Shown: positions 11,644 through 23,549, numbered from the stretch's first letter. The stretch is 64,000 nt of DNA from Notamacropus eugenii (GCF_028372415.1 NC_092879.1:94894241-94958240); one strand, 5' to 3'. Numbers and translations: made by a program. Notes: generated by a model not told the origin, from the sequence alone.

Positions 11644-12165
11644 AAAAGGTAAACAGGAAAGAGAAGTCATAAAGGACTTACTAAAGTTGAACTGTTTACA
11701 TTCCTACATGGAAAGATAATATTTGTAACTCTTGAAACTTTTCTTAGTATTTGGGTAGTTGGAGGAATTTTATATATCTATATCTATATCTATCTATCTA
11801 TCTATCCATACAGAGGGCACAGGGTAAGTTGAATAGGAAGGGATGATATCTAAAAACATAAAATTAAGGGATGAGAGAAGAATATATTGGGAAGAGAAAA
11901 GGAGAAATGGAATGGGATAAATTATCTCACATAAAAGAGGCAAGAAAAAGCTTTTTCAATGGAGGGGAAAAGGGGGGAGGTAAGATCAAAAAAGTGAAGC
12001 TTACTCTCATCACATTTGGCTTAAGGAGGGAATAACATGCACACTCAATTTGGTATGAAAATCTGTCTTACATTACAGGAAAGTAGGGAGAAGGGGATAA
12101 GTGGGGTGGGGGGGTGATAGAAAGGAGGGCAAATGGGAGGAGGGAACAATTAGAAGTAAACACTT

Positions 12166-12423
12166 TTGGGGAGGGACAAAGTCAAAAGAGAGAATAGAAT
12201 AAATGGGGGGCAGGATAGGATGGAGGGCAGTATAGTTAGTCTTTCACAATGTGACTATTATAGAAGTCTTTTTCATGATTACACATGTATGGCCTATATT
12301 GAATTGTTTGCCTTCACAGTGGGGATAGAAGGGAGGAAGGGAGAGAAGTTGAAACTCAAAGCTTTAGGAAGGAATGTTGAGAATTGTTTTTGCATGTTAC
12401 TGGGAAATAAGAAGTACAAATAA
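12166..12423 (+). other. Small open frame in HAL1 3' region, shared between copies
   Basis: An 85-codon frame without an obvious strong start. Its product (GRDKVKRENRINGGQDRMEG, then IVSL, AYIEL and a LGNKKYK end) is also open in the antisense copy at 13131-13436 (101 codons, same blocks), and partly open in the copy at 54604-54897 (GEDGINEGQDRTEGNMVSLL). It may be the remains of a short element-encoded protein or just a frame open in the consensus. No known domain seen. Confidence 0.35.
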
Positions 12424-12938
12424 TGGGGTATAGAAATCTATCTTGCCCTACAAGAAAAGAGAGAAGATGGGGATAAGGGAAAGAAGGGGTGTGATAGAAA
12501 GGTGGACAGATTGGGGAAAGGGGTAATCAAAATGCATGGTGTATTGGGGTGCAGGGAGGGGAGAAATGGGGAAAAAATTTGGAACTCAAAATCTTGTGGA
12601 AATGAATGTTGAAAACTAAAAATAAATTAATGTTTCAAAAAAAAAGAAAGCCTTTTTGGGGCCAGGCCTGAAGTTAAGAAGGCATAGAGAACCCTGAGTT
12701 CTTGAAGGAGAGATTTGGTCCTTCCCTCACCAGGCATGGAGCCTGGGGCAAATCACATTATGTGCCTACCCAAGAACAGTCAGTTTCAAATGAACATCAA
12801 GTGCCCTCTTGAATAGGAAAAACAAGTCCCCTGAGGCCCACATGCAGAGGGTAGATGAGGCAGGTCCAGCTCATTGCTTTGGTATTTAGGGTCTGCTTGG
12901 ATGACTTTTTCCTCCACTGGTATGAGCGGCCTCCTTTT

Positions 12939-13761
12939 TTTTTTTTTAAATTTATTTTTTTATTTATTTAACTTTTAACATTCATTTTCACAAAATTTTG
13001 GGTTCCAAATTTTCTCCCCTTTTGTCCCCTCCCCCCACCCCAAAACACCGAGCATTCTAATTGACCCTGTCTGCCAATCTGCCCTCTCTTCTATCATCCC
13101 TCTCTGCCCTTGTTTCCATCCTATACCCCTTTACCTGTATTTCTTATTTCCTAGTGGCAAGAACAGTACTCGACAGTTGTTCCTAAAACTTTGAGTTCCA
13201 ACTTCTCTTCCTCCCTCCCTCCCCACCCCTTCCCTTTGGAAGGCAAGCAATTCAATATAGGCCAAATCTGTGTAGTTTTGCAAATGACTTCCATAATAGT
13301 AGTGTTGTGTAAGACTAACTATATTTCCCTCCATCCTATCCTGTCCCCCATTACTTCTGTTCTCTCTTTTGATCCTGTCCCTCCCCATGAGTGTTGACCT
13401 CAAATTGCTCCCTCCTCCCATTGCCCTCCCTTCCATCCTCCCCCCCCACCCTGCTTATCCCCTTATCTCCCACTTTCCTGTATTGTAAGATAGGTTTTCA
13501 TACCAAAATGAGTGTGCATTTTGTTCCTTCCTTTAGTGGAATGTGATGAGAGTAAACTTCATGTTTTTCTCTCACCTCCCCTCTTTATCCCTCCACTAAT
13601 AAGTCTTTTTCTTGCCTCTTTTATGAGAGATAATTTGCCCCATTCCATTTCTCCTTTTCTCCTCCCAATATATTTCTCTCTCACTGCTTGATTTCATTTT
13701 TTTAAGATATGATCCCATCCTCTTCAATTCACTCTGTGCACTCTGTCTCTATGTGTGTGTG
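12939..13761 (-). mobile_element. 5'-truncated HAL1-like 3' end, antisense
   Basis: A poly-T start (the element's A-tail) followed by the antisense of the HAL1 3' region. A perfect 15-bp target-site duplication (GAGCGGCCTCCTTTT) flanks it at 12924-12938 and 13762-13776. It lies about 280 bp downstream of, and inverted relative to, the complete copy. Confidence 0.9.
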
Positions 13762-14039
13762 GAGCGGCCTCCTTTTGCTCTCAATCTTATCCCAGTGTTG
13801 CACACCATTTACCCCTCCCCTCTCTCCCTGACCTCCAAAAGAGCCCAGGATGGTACCCTAGAGGTCAAGATTGGAGAGTACTGAAGAAAAACAAGGCCAA
13901 GATTCTCTAGGTTGCTCACAGCTACCTTCTGCCCTGGTATATTTAATGTCGGTAGAGATATACTCCTTATTGCAGGTGTTTAATATTGTCTTGACTAAAA
14001 CTAGATGTGTGGAAGGCATTTAAAGATAGGGGAGGGAAG

Positions 14040-14400
14040 AGTGGATTGTCACACAGTGGGCCTGGAGGGAGTTCAAATCCTGACTCAGATACATATTAGT
14101 TGTGTAACCCTAAGTAAGTCACTTCTCTCCTGTCTGCCTCAGTTTTCTCATCTGTAAAATGGGGATGTGGGCAGCTAGTTGGCCCAGTAGATAGAGCACT
14201 GGGCTTGCGATCAGGAAGACTCCTCTGCATGAGTTCAAATCTGGCCTCAGACAACCTTCTGGGGTTATTGTGAGGATCAAATGAGATAATATTTGTACAG
14301 TGTTTTTAGCTCAGGGACTGGCACAGAGGAGGCATTTAATAAGCACATATTCCCTTGCACAGTGCCTATCACATAGTAGGTGCTATATAAATACTTATTC
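14040..14400 (+). mobile_element. Clustered sense SINE/MIR remnants
   Basis: A sense SINE piece ends at TCTCATCTGTAAAATGGGG (about 14165). It is followed by a tRNA-like SINE head (GGGCAGCTAGTTGGCCCAG, 14170) and then a MIR-like 3' end with TGTGAGGATCAAATGAGATA and ATAGTAGGTGCTATATAAAT. Confidence 0.75.
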
Positions 14401-14529
14401 CCTCCCTTTCTCAATGGGGCTTGGAAAGTGTGAGGAGAATATGTATAGTAAGATCTGTTTAGAAAAGGGACAGAGAAAAGAAGTGAAGGGATATAGAAAG
14501 ATGCGTGAGGGAATGTTAAGTATCTTTTA

Positions 14530-14730
14530 GCTTTTATGAAGTCAGGAAGACATGAATTCAAATCCAGCCTCAGATACTTCCTAGCTGTGTGACCCTGGAC
14601 TAGTCACTGAAGCTCTGTCTGCCTCCATTTCCTCTACTGTAATATGGAGATGATAATAATCATAGGACCCAGCCCCCAGGGTTGTTGGAAGGTCACATGA
14701 GATAATAATTGTAAAGCACTATTATTATTA
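14530..14730 (+). mobile_element. MIR/CORE-SINE, sense
   Basis: AATCCAGCCTCAGATACTTC, CTAGCTGTGTGACCCTGG, then GGGTTGTTGGAAGGTCACAT and GATAATAATTGTAAAGCAC. Confidence 0.8.
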
Positions 14731-14955
14731 TGGCTCAGAGAATTAGTGTAAGAGAAAATGGGGGTGGTGCAAAGGGAGGGCACCAGGGAGATAGGGGGTT
14801 CCTGGATCAGGGATTTGGCCTGTTTCTTGGGCCCTCGAGTCACAGTACTGGAACTGGGAATCACGATCAGAAAGCCCAATCAACTCAATTTGAGCATTTA
14901 CTAGGCAATTCTCCTACGTATGGTACAGTCCTAGGTGTTGGTAATAAGAGACAAA

Positions 14956-15178
14956 AATGGGGCAGCCCTGGAGTCAGAAAGACCTGAGTTCAAATCCAGT
15001 CTCAGACATTTCCTAGCTGTGTGACCCTGGGCAAATCAGTTCACCCTGTTTGCCTCAGTTTCCTCCTCTGTCAAATGAGCTGGAGAAGGAAATGGCAAAC
15101 CAGTCCAGTATCTTTGCCAAGAAAACTCCAAATGGGGTTATAGAGTTGGACATGACTGAATTATGACCAAACAACAAC
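14956..15178 (+). mobile_element. tRNA-derived SINE, sense
   Basis: It runs from GGGGCAGCCCTGGAGTCAG to an AACAACAACAA tail, with CTAGCTGTGTGACCCTGGGC and the GCCAAGAAAACTCCAAATGG 3' block shared with 8498-8700. Confidence 0.87.
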
Positions 15179-16124
15179 AATCTCTCATAGACCTTACCTG
15201 ATTCTGTGGGGAATACACCATGTATGTGTAATTGTGAGAGGGAGGGAGTGCAACTAGTTTGAAAGATTAGAAAGAACTTCTTACTTGGCCTGAGGAATCA
15301 CTAAAGCTCTGTGTTGAAGGAAAATGAGGATTTTCTGGGATGAGGTTGAGTTGGGTGTACATTCTAGGCATTGGGAAAGGCACAGGAAGAAGTGAGAGAT
15401 TAAATGTCAGGTGTGTGTTACATTTCATAGGTTAGCATGACCTAGAACCTGTGGATTGCATAAAGAGATCACAGGATCATTAATCTAGAGCTGTAAGCAT
15501 CTTTTGAGGTCATCGAATTCCCTCCCCCACCTCATTTTTCAGATAAGAATACCAAATCTCATGGAGGTTAAGTGACTTGTCCTGGGTCACACAACTAGTA
15601 AGCTGATGTGGTGGAATTCAAAGCTAAGGTATCTATCCACCATTGTGTAAGACGCAGAATAAGAAATGAGACGAGATAGGAGCCTGGTTGTGGAAAGTGC
15701 TAATTATCCAGTGGAGACGTTTGTATTTTATCCCAGAAGCAAGGGGGAACCACCCTAGATTCTGTATATCTGTATGGAACATTTCTCAGCTTCTTCCAAT
15801 CTCTAGAAAGGATGAGTCTTCCAGTTCACGAGGGCATGAGGGGGATGAATGAATGATAATAATGTGACTAGGAGCAGAAGGCCCCTCCCATTGCAGTTTT
15901 GTCAGTGGGTAGCTTGGTCAGAAGGCTGAGGAGTTCAAGGTGCCAAGAGTCATGAGGGGCAAGTCAAGCCATCAGCAGTTAAGGCTGGTGGATCATTTGC
16001 TCAGCAGCTTCCTTTAGATCTCTTGTTATGGTGGGAAAAGGGCTGAAGTTCCAACCTAGACCAGAACTCTGAGCCAGAAAGTAAGGCCATGGGGCTTACC
16101 CAGACTACTACTCAGTTCTTAAAC
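15179..16124. other. Old sequence with one antisense MIR (15465-15640)
   Basis: The MIR shows CTCATTTTTCAGATAAG, AGTGACTTGTCCTGGGTCAC and CAACTAGTAAGC. I see no gene, RNA or other repeat in the remainder. Confidence 0.6.
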
Positions 16125-16272
16125 TCTCTTACTTGAACCATCAGCCTATAAATCTCTTGCAGACAGAACCTGTTTTATTTTGTCTTTGTATCCCCAGAGT
16201 CTAACATTATGCTTGGCACATAGTAGGAGTTTTATAATTGAATTAGTGGAATTGAATTGAATTGAATTGAAT
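16125..16272 (+). mobile_element. L2 3' end, sense, with short GAATT repeat
   Basis: L2 3' signature: TTTTGTCTTTGTATCCCC, CTTGGCACATAGTAGGAG. A GAATT pentamer run of about five copies follows at 16246-16272. Confidence 0.7.
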
Positions 16273-16881
16273 GAACTTGGCCAGACTGAAGACAAGCAAG
16301 TAGGGAGGTATTAGGATGTTACTTGAACTCTCCAATGGCTTTTTTTCAAGGAAGATTCAAGGCATTTAAGATTCACATTTCCATCTAATTATATTTGGGT
16401 CCTACATGGTTCTACTCCACGTAGCTGTCTGGGTCAGGGTATAGTCTTTTCTAGTTTGGGTTATAGGTTTCTCAGCAGAGCTGAAGCCCCCAGTGAAATC
16501 ACGTGCCAGGCATTATAATAAAACCTGTCTTTCCTAGGAACATGAGGTGTGAGAGCTTTTTTTCCTTATTGATTTGCCTTCTCAAGATTCATGACATTTC
16601 ATACTATGGTTTACAAAATCTCTTTCAAACTCAACTTGGTTTGGGGGAAAGGAGCTTCTTGGCAATATTCCTTTCAGGTTTCAGAAATGACAAAGACCTG
16701 TTCTCCCCTAGATTTCAATGTCCTTTCTCTGTCCACCAGGGATTTTCTTTGATACGATGTTAATGGAAAAAGATAGAGCAATTCTAGGTTTTCCTCATCT
16801 GTTTTAATAAGTAAACTTGGTGGCAAAAGTGGTATAACAGGAATGGGAAGCAAGTTAGGTTGACTAAGGGTTTGGAGCCTT
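16273..16881. other. No recognised gene or repeat
   Basis: AT-moderate sequence. An 86-codon frame at 16503-16763 shows no recognisable family. Confidence 0.4.
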
Positions 16882-16929
16882 GGCACACACAGAGCACACA
16901 CACACACACACACACACTCACACACAGAG

Positions 16930-16963
<34 letters not shown>

Positions 16964-16985
16964 CACACACGCACTCAGACTCACA
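16882..16985. repeat. (CA)n microsatellite, interrupted
   Basis: About 100 bp of CA dinucleotides broken by GAGC and CTCA interruptions. Confidence 0.95.
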
Positions 16986-17714
16986 CCATATCTCTCTCTG
17001 CATGTATCCAAATTTTCCACGAATTGATATTGATAGTCAGGGACTGGCTGCCTATCTGGAAATCGACTGATCAGTTCTGTCCAAGTGCAGAAAAACAGAA
17101 CTCAATTGAAACCAAATAAAATGTCAACACATTTTGAAAGAGGTCCCCAAGTAATGCAAATGTGAACTTGCCTGCAGTTGAGAAAAAAACAGAATAAGCA
17201 AACAAGGAAACCATTAGGTACTTGGAGGTACCAGGAGGTGCTTGTGAACCATTTGGGCTTTGAGAATTTAGTTGTGGCAAATTAGTCAGAAAAAGAAAAT
17301 AGAATTAGTTTTCACTTGAACAGGGATGGCTCACCTTGAGTTCCAATGGTCCTAAATGGTTCTTTCCATTTGGGTGAGACTGATCTACTCATTTGGAAAT
17401 AGTTGTGTCTCACTGAAAGTGGGTCACATTTCAAGTGAGACACCATCCAAAACTCCTGAAGAACTGATGACTTGGACTTGGATTAATATCTGTAAATAGA
17501 AAACAACTAATAAGCAATTCATTGATAGGGTCATGTTAATGCCATTGGCAGCTAAAAGAAAATGAATTGGATAAAGACTGAAGTTCTGACCTAGGCCCCG
17601 AGAGGCCTAGAACTTGCTGAGGTCTAGTCTCAGACTGTTGTTGTGTTGTGATGCTGACGATTTTGAACAGACTACTTCCCCTCTACTGGTTTGTTTCCTC
17701 CTCATAAAAAAAGA

Positions 17715-18010
17715 GCCCAAATATGGATAATTGTGTTCAGTTCTGGCTGCCATGGTTTAGGGGCATCATAAACTGGATACTGTCGACAAGAGGAAAAGCA
17801 GAGTGGTGAGAGACCTCAGGAATATGCAGTAAGGTGATCAGGTAAAAGACTGGGAATTTTAGCCTTTAGAAGAGAAGACAATGGGGGGACATGAAAGTTC
17901 TCTTTAAGAGAATGCTGAAGTCTCAAGTGGAAGAGAGATCAGTCTTGTTTTTCACTCTAGAGGACAGAGCTAGAAAAGGAGAGGGGAGGAAGAGAGTTTT
18001 CCTGGAGGCA
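17715..18010 (+). mobile_element. CR1/L3 LINE fragment, sense, further 5' than the array unit
   Basis: It contains TTGTGTTCAGTTCTGGCTGC, TGGTGAGAGACCTCAGG, TTTTAGCCTTTAGAAGAGAA and GGGGGGACATGAAAG. The order matches the C-terminal coding / early 3' UTR part of amniote CR1/L3, so the family that seeded the array is also present here as ordinary dispersed copies. Confidence 0.7.
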
Positions 18011-18474
18011 GATTTAGCCCTCTATTCCCCCCAACAACCCCCCAACTTTCTACTAAAAGGGAGCTAAAAATAGAATGGTCTTCTTTGTAGGGAGTTAATA
18101 GGATGTTACTAGAACTCTCCAAGCACAGTTTGGATGAACAAATATTTGAAGTGAGGTGGGATCAGAGATCTTCGTTCGATCCAAGTTGTACTGGTTCTGT
18201 TCTCAAGCCCCTTCTACCTGGGGGACTCTGTGATAAATCTGACTGGATCACTTCCTTCTCCTCTTCACTCCCGTATTGGAATACATTGAAATTTGGTTCA
18301 GAGGATCATTAAGGGTAGCCTCAAAAGGAGAAGAGGCACAGCTAGACCAGGCTGCCTGCTGGGCAAGTGGCCCCAGCATGCCCAGCTACAGGAGCATCAG
18401 GTCTTTTTTCATATCAGCTGGTAGAGTTGCCTCCTTTTCCCACACCTCCTTGAGTCAATCACTACCCATCTGCT
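18011..18474. other. No recognised gene or repeat
   Basis: Nothing supported beyond short chance frames. Confidence 0.4.
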
Positions 18475-18670
18475 TTAAGGTCTCCCAGTGCCTCCTAGGC
18501 CTTCTCCAGTTATCCTGATGAATATCTGGTCACTGGATTCAGATGGCCCAGGAGGGGAAGTGAGGCTGGTAACTTTGCATAGCCCTCCCTCACTCAAAAC
18601 AAAGTCAAGTGCAGGTCATGTCATCATTTCTCTGATGTCATGGTCTTCTTCGAAAATGAAGGATAAACAC
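18475..18670 (+). mobile_element. SINE, 3' half of marsupial dimeric type
   Basis: TTCTCCAGTTATCCTGATG, CTGGATTCAGATGGCCC, CCCTCCCTCACTCAAAAC, CATGGTCTTCTTCG and an end near GGATAAACAC, as in the second half of 23550-23856. Confidence 0.8.
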
Positions 18671-20039
18671 AGACCTATCTGCCTAGTCCTTGCCCCATTC
18701 CCTAAGAAGAGTTATAGTCAGGAGCTTCACACTGCCTCAGGTAGCCTTCCAGTTCCCTGAAAGCTAAAGTTTTCAATATAGGGTTGATCATGATCTCCAG
18801 TCCTTCAATGGATCTGAGACCTTCCAGATGTGGCTATTTCCCTCTAGTTATGCAGGTAGCAGCCCACCCTGTATAAGTCTTCTTCATACTCTCCCATATA
18901 GTTAGCATATAGAGTCCACTCAATGCTGGAGAGCACCTTCTCATTCTCCTGTTACTACAGGGATACTCATGGAGTATGTATGGCAGTCACACAACCAGCT
19001 AATAGCCAATCACCTCAAACAGCCCTTTCCATGAGTCACTCCATCAGAGAGGGCCATGGTGGGATTTGGCTCCTGAATGTCTACATTCTACATATCTACA
19101 TCATACAATTGACCAAGAAATTGCCAGCTATTCACTTTGTTCTGTGTGAACCAAGGTTCTCAGCTAATTCCCATGATCCTATTACGGTAACTAAGGAATG
19201 TTGCTACTGTGCTAGGTACTGTAGGTGAGACAAAACAAGGCAGCTGCTTGCTCCCTGGACTGTCAGAGCTCCCACATTAAATGGAAAACATGAACCTGAG
19301 AACAAGACCTGACACAATTAAGTGGTGACATCCATGATCTAGAATAGTGGCGTCAAACTCAAAGGGATCATTAAATTGGACCTGAGGATCCCTATGGGCC
19401 ACATATTGACAGGGCTGAGCTGAGCAGTCCTTCACACAAATCCTCCCCCCCCCCATACATGAATTGGACAGAAAGATGATATCTAAGACCTGACTCTAAT
19501 ACTTGGGGTCACAGAATTTAGAATCTAAAGGAACCTAATATACTCATTTTACAAAGGAGGAAATGAAGTCTTAAGACAGTGACTTGCTTGAGGTTATATA
19601 GGCAGTTGAGACTTGACTCTGACTTCAAATTCAGTGATCATTCCAATTCTGCATGCATTTATGAAGCACCTGCTGTATGCTGGGAGCTCTGCTAGACCCT
19701 GGGAATGTTTCTTTTAGATAAGATCTGTGATTACATTGGTGTCAAGAGCTCCCAGTGAGGCAAATTCCTCTACTTGCTTTGTTGCTACTGTTCTGGGCAC
19801 TGTAGACTTTGAGAGTTGCCTTGGTCCCTAAGAGGTAACATACCCAGGGCCACACAGACAATATACAAAGTCTTCCTGGATTCAAGTTTAGCTCTCTATC
19901 CACTAGTCTACACTACCTCTCAGGTACAAGGGACACAAAACCAAAAATGAAAAAGGCCCTCCTCTCAAGCAGCTTATATTCCACTACACTATGTGAACAG
20001 ATATAATATGTCTTTATATTTCAACTGAAAACTTCCTAT
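18671..20039. other. Old sequence with antisense MIR remnants (19495-19660, 19800-19975)
   Basis: Both MIR pieces show CATTTTACAAAGGAGG-like or GGGCCACACAGAC-like antisense blocks. Around 19345 a GTGGCGTCAAACTCAAAGG motif recalls hAT-type element ends, but no partner end was found. No gene seen. Confidence 0.5.
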
Positions 20040-20640
20040 TCATATTCTTTGATCATTTATCAATTGTTGGATGGTTCTCATTTTTATAAATTTCACTCAG
20101 TTCCATGTAGATAAATAGATATAGAGAGATCTTAAAAATGAGACCTCCAGAGAAACCTGCTATAAAGATTTTCTCCCATTTTATTGCTTAGCTTCTAACT
20201 ATAGTAACTTTGGTTTTGTTTATACAAAACCTTTTTAATCTCATATAATCAATTTTACCTCCTATGAATCTCTCTCTTGTTTGGTTCTGAACCGTCTCCA
20301 TAGATCTGACAGGGAATCTTCTACTTTGCTTATGATGTCACCCTTTAAGTCTAAATCATGTCCCCATGTGTAGTTTCTCTTGGGCTACCACGTGAGATGC
20401 CATATTTTCTGCCAGACTGCCTTCCAGTTTTCCCAACAGTTTTTGTTGAGTAGTGAGTATTTGCTGCAGCAGCTGGGATCTTTGGATTGATCAAACCCTA
20501 GGTTGCTGCCCTCATTTGCTTCCATATACTGTGTACCTAATCTGTTCCATTGATCACCCACCCACACACTATTTTTTACACAGGACCAGGTTGTTTTCAT
20601 GGTTACAGCTTTGCAGGATAGTTTGAGATGTGGCACCACT
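20040..20640 (-). mobile_element. L1 ORF2 fragment, antisense, decayed
   Basis: On the minus strand, 20639-20385 encodes an ORF2 segment (LKLSCKAVTMKTTW, DQWNRLGTQYMEANEGSNLG, LNKNCWENWKAVW) that aligns with the intact ORF2 at about 4340-4550. Stops and frameshifts follow toward 20040. Confidence 0.88.
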
Positions 20641-20886
20641 ACAGGGACATTTTTCTTTCAAATTCTCCAGAGACCCATGCTGCTTTGCTAGGTTGTAGAA
20701 TACACAGGTGCTCCACAATGGAACTAAATCACTTGGAGCTCTTTGTTCGGCTGCGTGTGGAATAAGGGACAGCTGAGGCCTCAACAGTTTCCAGAGAGGA
20801 AGGAAACAGTGAGGTGATTTCTTCTGGCACCACTTTCCCATTCCCACCCCCAGCCCCAACCAAGGTAGTTTCTAGGGGGGAAAAAC

Positions 20887-20946
20887 AACACACACCCACA
20901 CACTCACACACCCACACACCCACACACCTACACACCCACACACACC
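20887..20946. repeat. CACACC/CA-rich simple repeat
   Basis: About 60 bp of ACACACCC-type repeats. Confidence 0.9.
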
Positions 20947-20949
20947 TGA

Positions 20950-22439
20950 AAATGTTTAGTAACTGATTCCTTGACTATGAGGAATTGAACTGAAAATATA
21001 TTCCTGGCTTATCCGTAACACAGGAAGGGCATTGGAAAGCCTGGATTTAAAACTGTCTATTTGTTATTTCATAGGCCACCTTGGTAAGATTGTTCCCAAT
21101 TGATGAACAAATCGGGTTCCCAAAGTGCACTTGTAAGTAGTTTGTTTTGGATCTCAGAATGCATTTTCCAATAAACTCTGTTATATGTGATGATTGGGTT
21201 CGCAAGCCAGCCCACAAAAGCCTGTTCCCCCATAATGGAACTGATTAGTTCCATTATTCCATTAGTTCCTTGGAATGATAGTGCTGATGGTACCAAGCTT
21301 TCTTGAGGAACCTGGGAGCAAAGAGAGGATCATGTCATCCAGAAAGAATGATAAGGACTGTCCTCCCTCCTCCCTCAGCTGGCACAGTATTTCAACAGAT
21401 GCTCTTTGTCTTTGGCATCCCTCTTCTTCCCTTCTCCCCTTCTCCTAGGCCCTTGTTGCAGCACCTCAGGAAGCCCTGCCCACCTCTAGAGTATTCCATT
21501 GTCTTGAATTATCCACCAAACCATTTCATCAAAGCTTTAAGCTTTAAGAGTGAAACTAATACAGTGTGGATGACTGGCACCCTTTTAACTGTCTCTAAAG
21601 TATTTTAATTTTTTAGAAGTTAAGAAACAAATCTCCAAAATGAATCTCGAATTGGCAGAATCTTAGGATAACTGAGAGAAGTACAACTATTTGGGGTCAT
21701 GAGCAAGTCAGGGGCTACCCCTTGTCTGTCCTGGTGGCGTGTCTTATAAAGTTTTCAAGAAAGGTTTCCTTTCCCAGTAACTAGCTTTCCCTCTGATTCC
21801 TGGGTTTTCACGGCTCAGGTTGGTGTTTTTGAGAAAATTGCCAGGCTGGCTGTGCAGATGTGAACAAAGCAAGGCTGGAAGCCTCTGCAATGCAGGGGAG
21901 CCCAACTCTCTTCTTCCAGGCTGGGGGGGGGGGGGGGGGCAGGAGGAGGAGTCAAGGTGAGCAGGGGTCAGAGAAGGACAGCGCTTCTCCCTCAGCCAAG
22001 CGGCCTGGGCCATCATTGATGCCCCCATCTCCAGGTTTCTCACACTGGAGCTATTTTCTTTATTGATCTTCCTCATAATGTCCTGTCTTCTCAGCAATTG
22101 CTGCAGAACTGATGGGGACCATGGAGGCATCAGTGTGTCCTCAAACTAGTTTCTGCGCTGGCGAGGAGGGGAGCTAACATTTGTGCAGTCCTGGGCCAGC
22201 AAACAGGGGTCGTGGCAGTTCAGAGAAGCTGCCAGGCCCGTGGAGAAAGCACCATCTTCCTCTAGAGGTTTTGGGGGGTGCAGAACAGGCTTGGTATCAG
22301 TGTCCTGAGCTCCCAAAGCAGGGTCCGAAAGCCTAGGTAACTGTAATGTCAGAGCCAGAGGAGATCGAGACCATTTCATCCCTCTCCCCCCACCCCCTGC
22401 CTGCCAGCAGTTTTACTGACAAGACAAATTAAGCCCAGA
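20950..22439. other. No recognised gene; contains a 17-G run (21923-21939)
   Basis: Relatively GC-rich stretch from 21.8 to 22.4 kb. Several frames of 66-128 codons overlap on both strands but show no recognisable domain. An exon cannot be excluded by eye. Confidence 0.35.
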
Positions 22440-22615
22440 AAGGGGAAGACATTTAGGATCCTAGGATGTCAGAGCCAGAAGACTAGAGACTACCTTATCC
22501 AAGCTTCTCATTTAACAGATGGGGAAATTGATGTCCGGAACGAGTTAGGGAACTTTTTCAAGGTCACCGGATGCGCTGCTATCTGAGCCAGGAGCAGAAC
22601 CCTGGTCTCTAGGCC
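22440..22615 (-). mobile_element. MIR-like remnant, antisense
   Basis: CTCATTTAACAGATGGGG, AACTTTTTCAAGGTCACCG, AGCAGAACCCTGGTCTC. Confidence 0.55.
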
Positions 22616-23537
22616 CACACTATAATAAGCTGCAATCCATCCCAATTCATTCTTTGCCTCTCTTTGGATATCTTCAATGGTTAACAGCTGTTTCCATCTG
22701 CCTGTGGGCCTCTGGATTGGGCATTGTATTGAACTGAGACTCAAGGCCGGAACTGCCCCCTGGCTTACTTCTGTGAGACTTGGGCATCACAGAGCTACTG
22801 GCTGCAGATGCCCTGGTCTTTACTTACCTCTTCTTGTTTTGGCTCAGTTGGATCCACTTACCTTTGGGATGGTCTGATTTTCTTGATGTGGCGGTTGAAG
22901 CCCATGTTATGGCTTCCATAATTCGTAACCCCAAATAGGACAGTGAGCCTGCAAAGTAACGAGGGGTCCAAGAGTCCTCTGGGGACTCATGGGACCTTGT
23001 GAGTGGCCAGAGTTCCTTCGTACGGTTCTTTGATTTCCCTGTGTGTTTGTTTTGCTTTTGTGATATCCGCTTCCATCATACCACCAGCCGAGTCTATCTT
23101 TTTAGTGCTGGGAGTCAGGATGCAAGAGGGGGGAAGTTATTATTGATAGCAAAGCTATTTGAAAGTAAATAACTTGTGGGGTTTTGCTAGTTGCCTGCCA
23201 CCAGGCCTCCAAACTCCTGCCATTGTGTTGTAAAGACTCCAGGGCTTTGATGGTCTCCCTGGCACAGTGCCCTTGGAACTCCTGGCAGGTGAATCTCCTC
23301 TGCAGCTTTACTGTACTGAGAAGTGTTTAACAACCAGCTCTCCAGGACAAAAAAACATACACAAAATACTTTTAAACTTTAATCTGTAGTATTAATATTT
23401 TCTCTCTTTTTTAAGTCTAAAATAATCGACAAAATAATAAATCAACCCTTGATTTGTAGCATTTGTCAACTTCCAAGGCATAAATACACTGAGTTTTTAA
23501 CAACCAGCTCTATGGTATGATATGTGCTGTCTTTCTT
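22616..23537. other. No recognised gene or repeat
   Basis: Nothing supported. AT-richer from 23.34 kb. Confidence 0.4.
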
Positions 23538-23549
23538 AATTAAAATGTG

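Larger units (their letters stand above)
9814..12643 (+). mobile_element. Complete HAL1-like element (L1-related, ORF1 only)
   Basis: A 2.83-kb sense element flanked by an 18-bp target-site duplication with two mismatches (9796-9813 and 12644-12661). It starts GTGGTGAGAGGGGCAGAGCC, has a GC-rich 5' UTR, a decayed ORF1 (10547-11643), and a purine-rich 3' region ending in AAATAAATTAATGTTTC plus an A-run. No ORF2 sequence is present, although both ends and the duplication are intact, so this is not a truncated L1. The arrangement fits the HAL1 (half-L1) class known in mammals, mobilised by L1 enzymes. Confidence 0.85.

Noticed and set aside
16674..17119. Cys/Val- and His/Thr-repeat frames
   Set aside because: Translation of the CA microsatellite.
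19345..19440. hAT-type element end
   Set aside because: The GTCAAACTCAAAGG motif is suggestive, but I could not find the opposite terminal repeat.
21744..22130. 128-codon minus-strand frame as a gene
   Set aside because: It crosses the 17-G run and has low-complexity Pro/Ser sequence; overlapping frames exist on the other strand.
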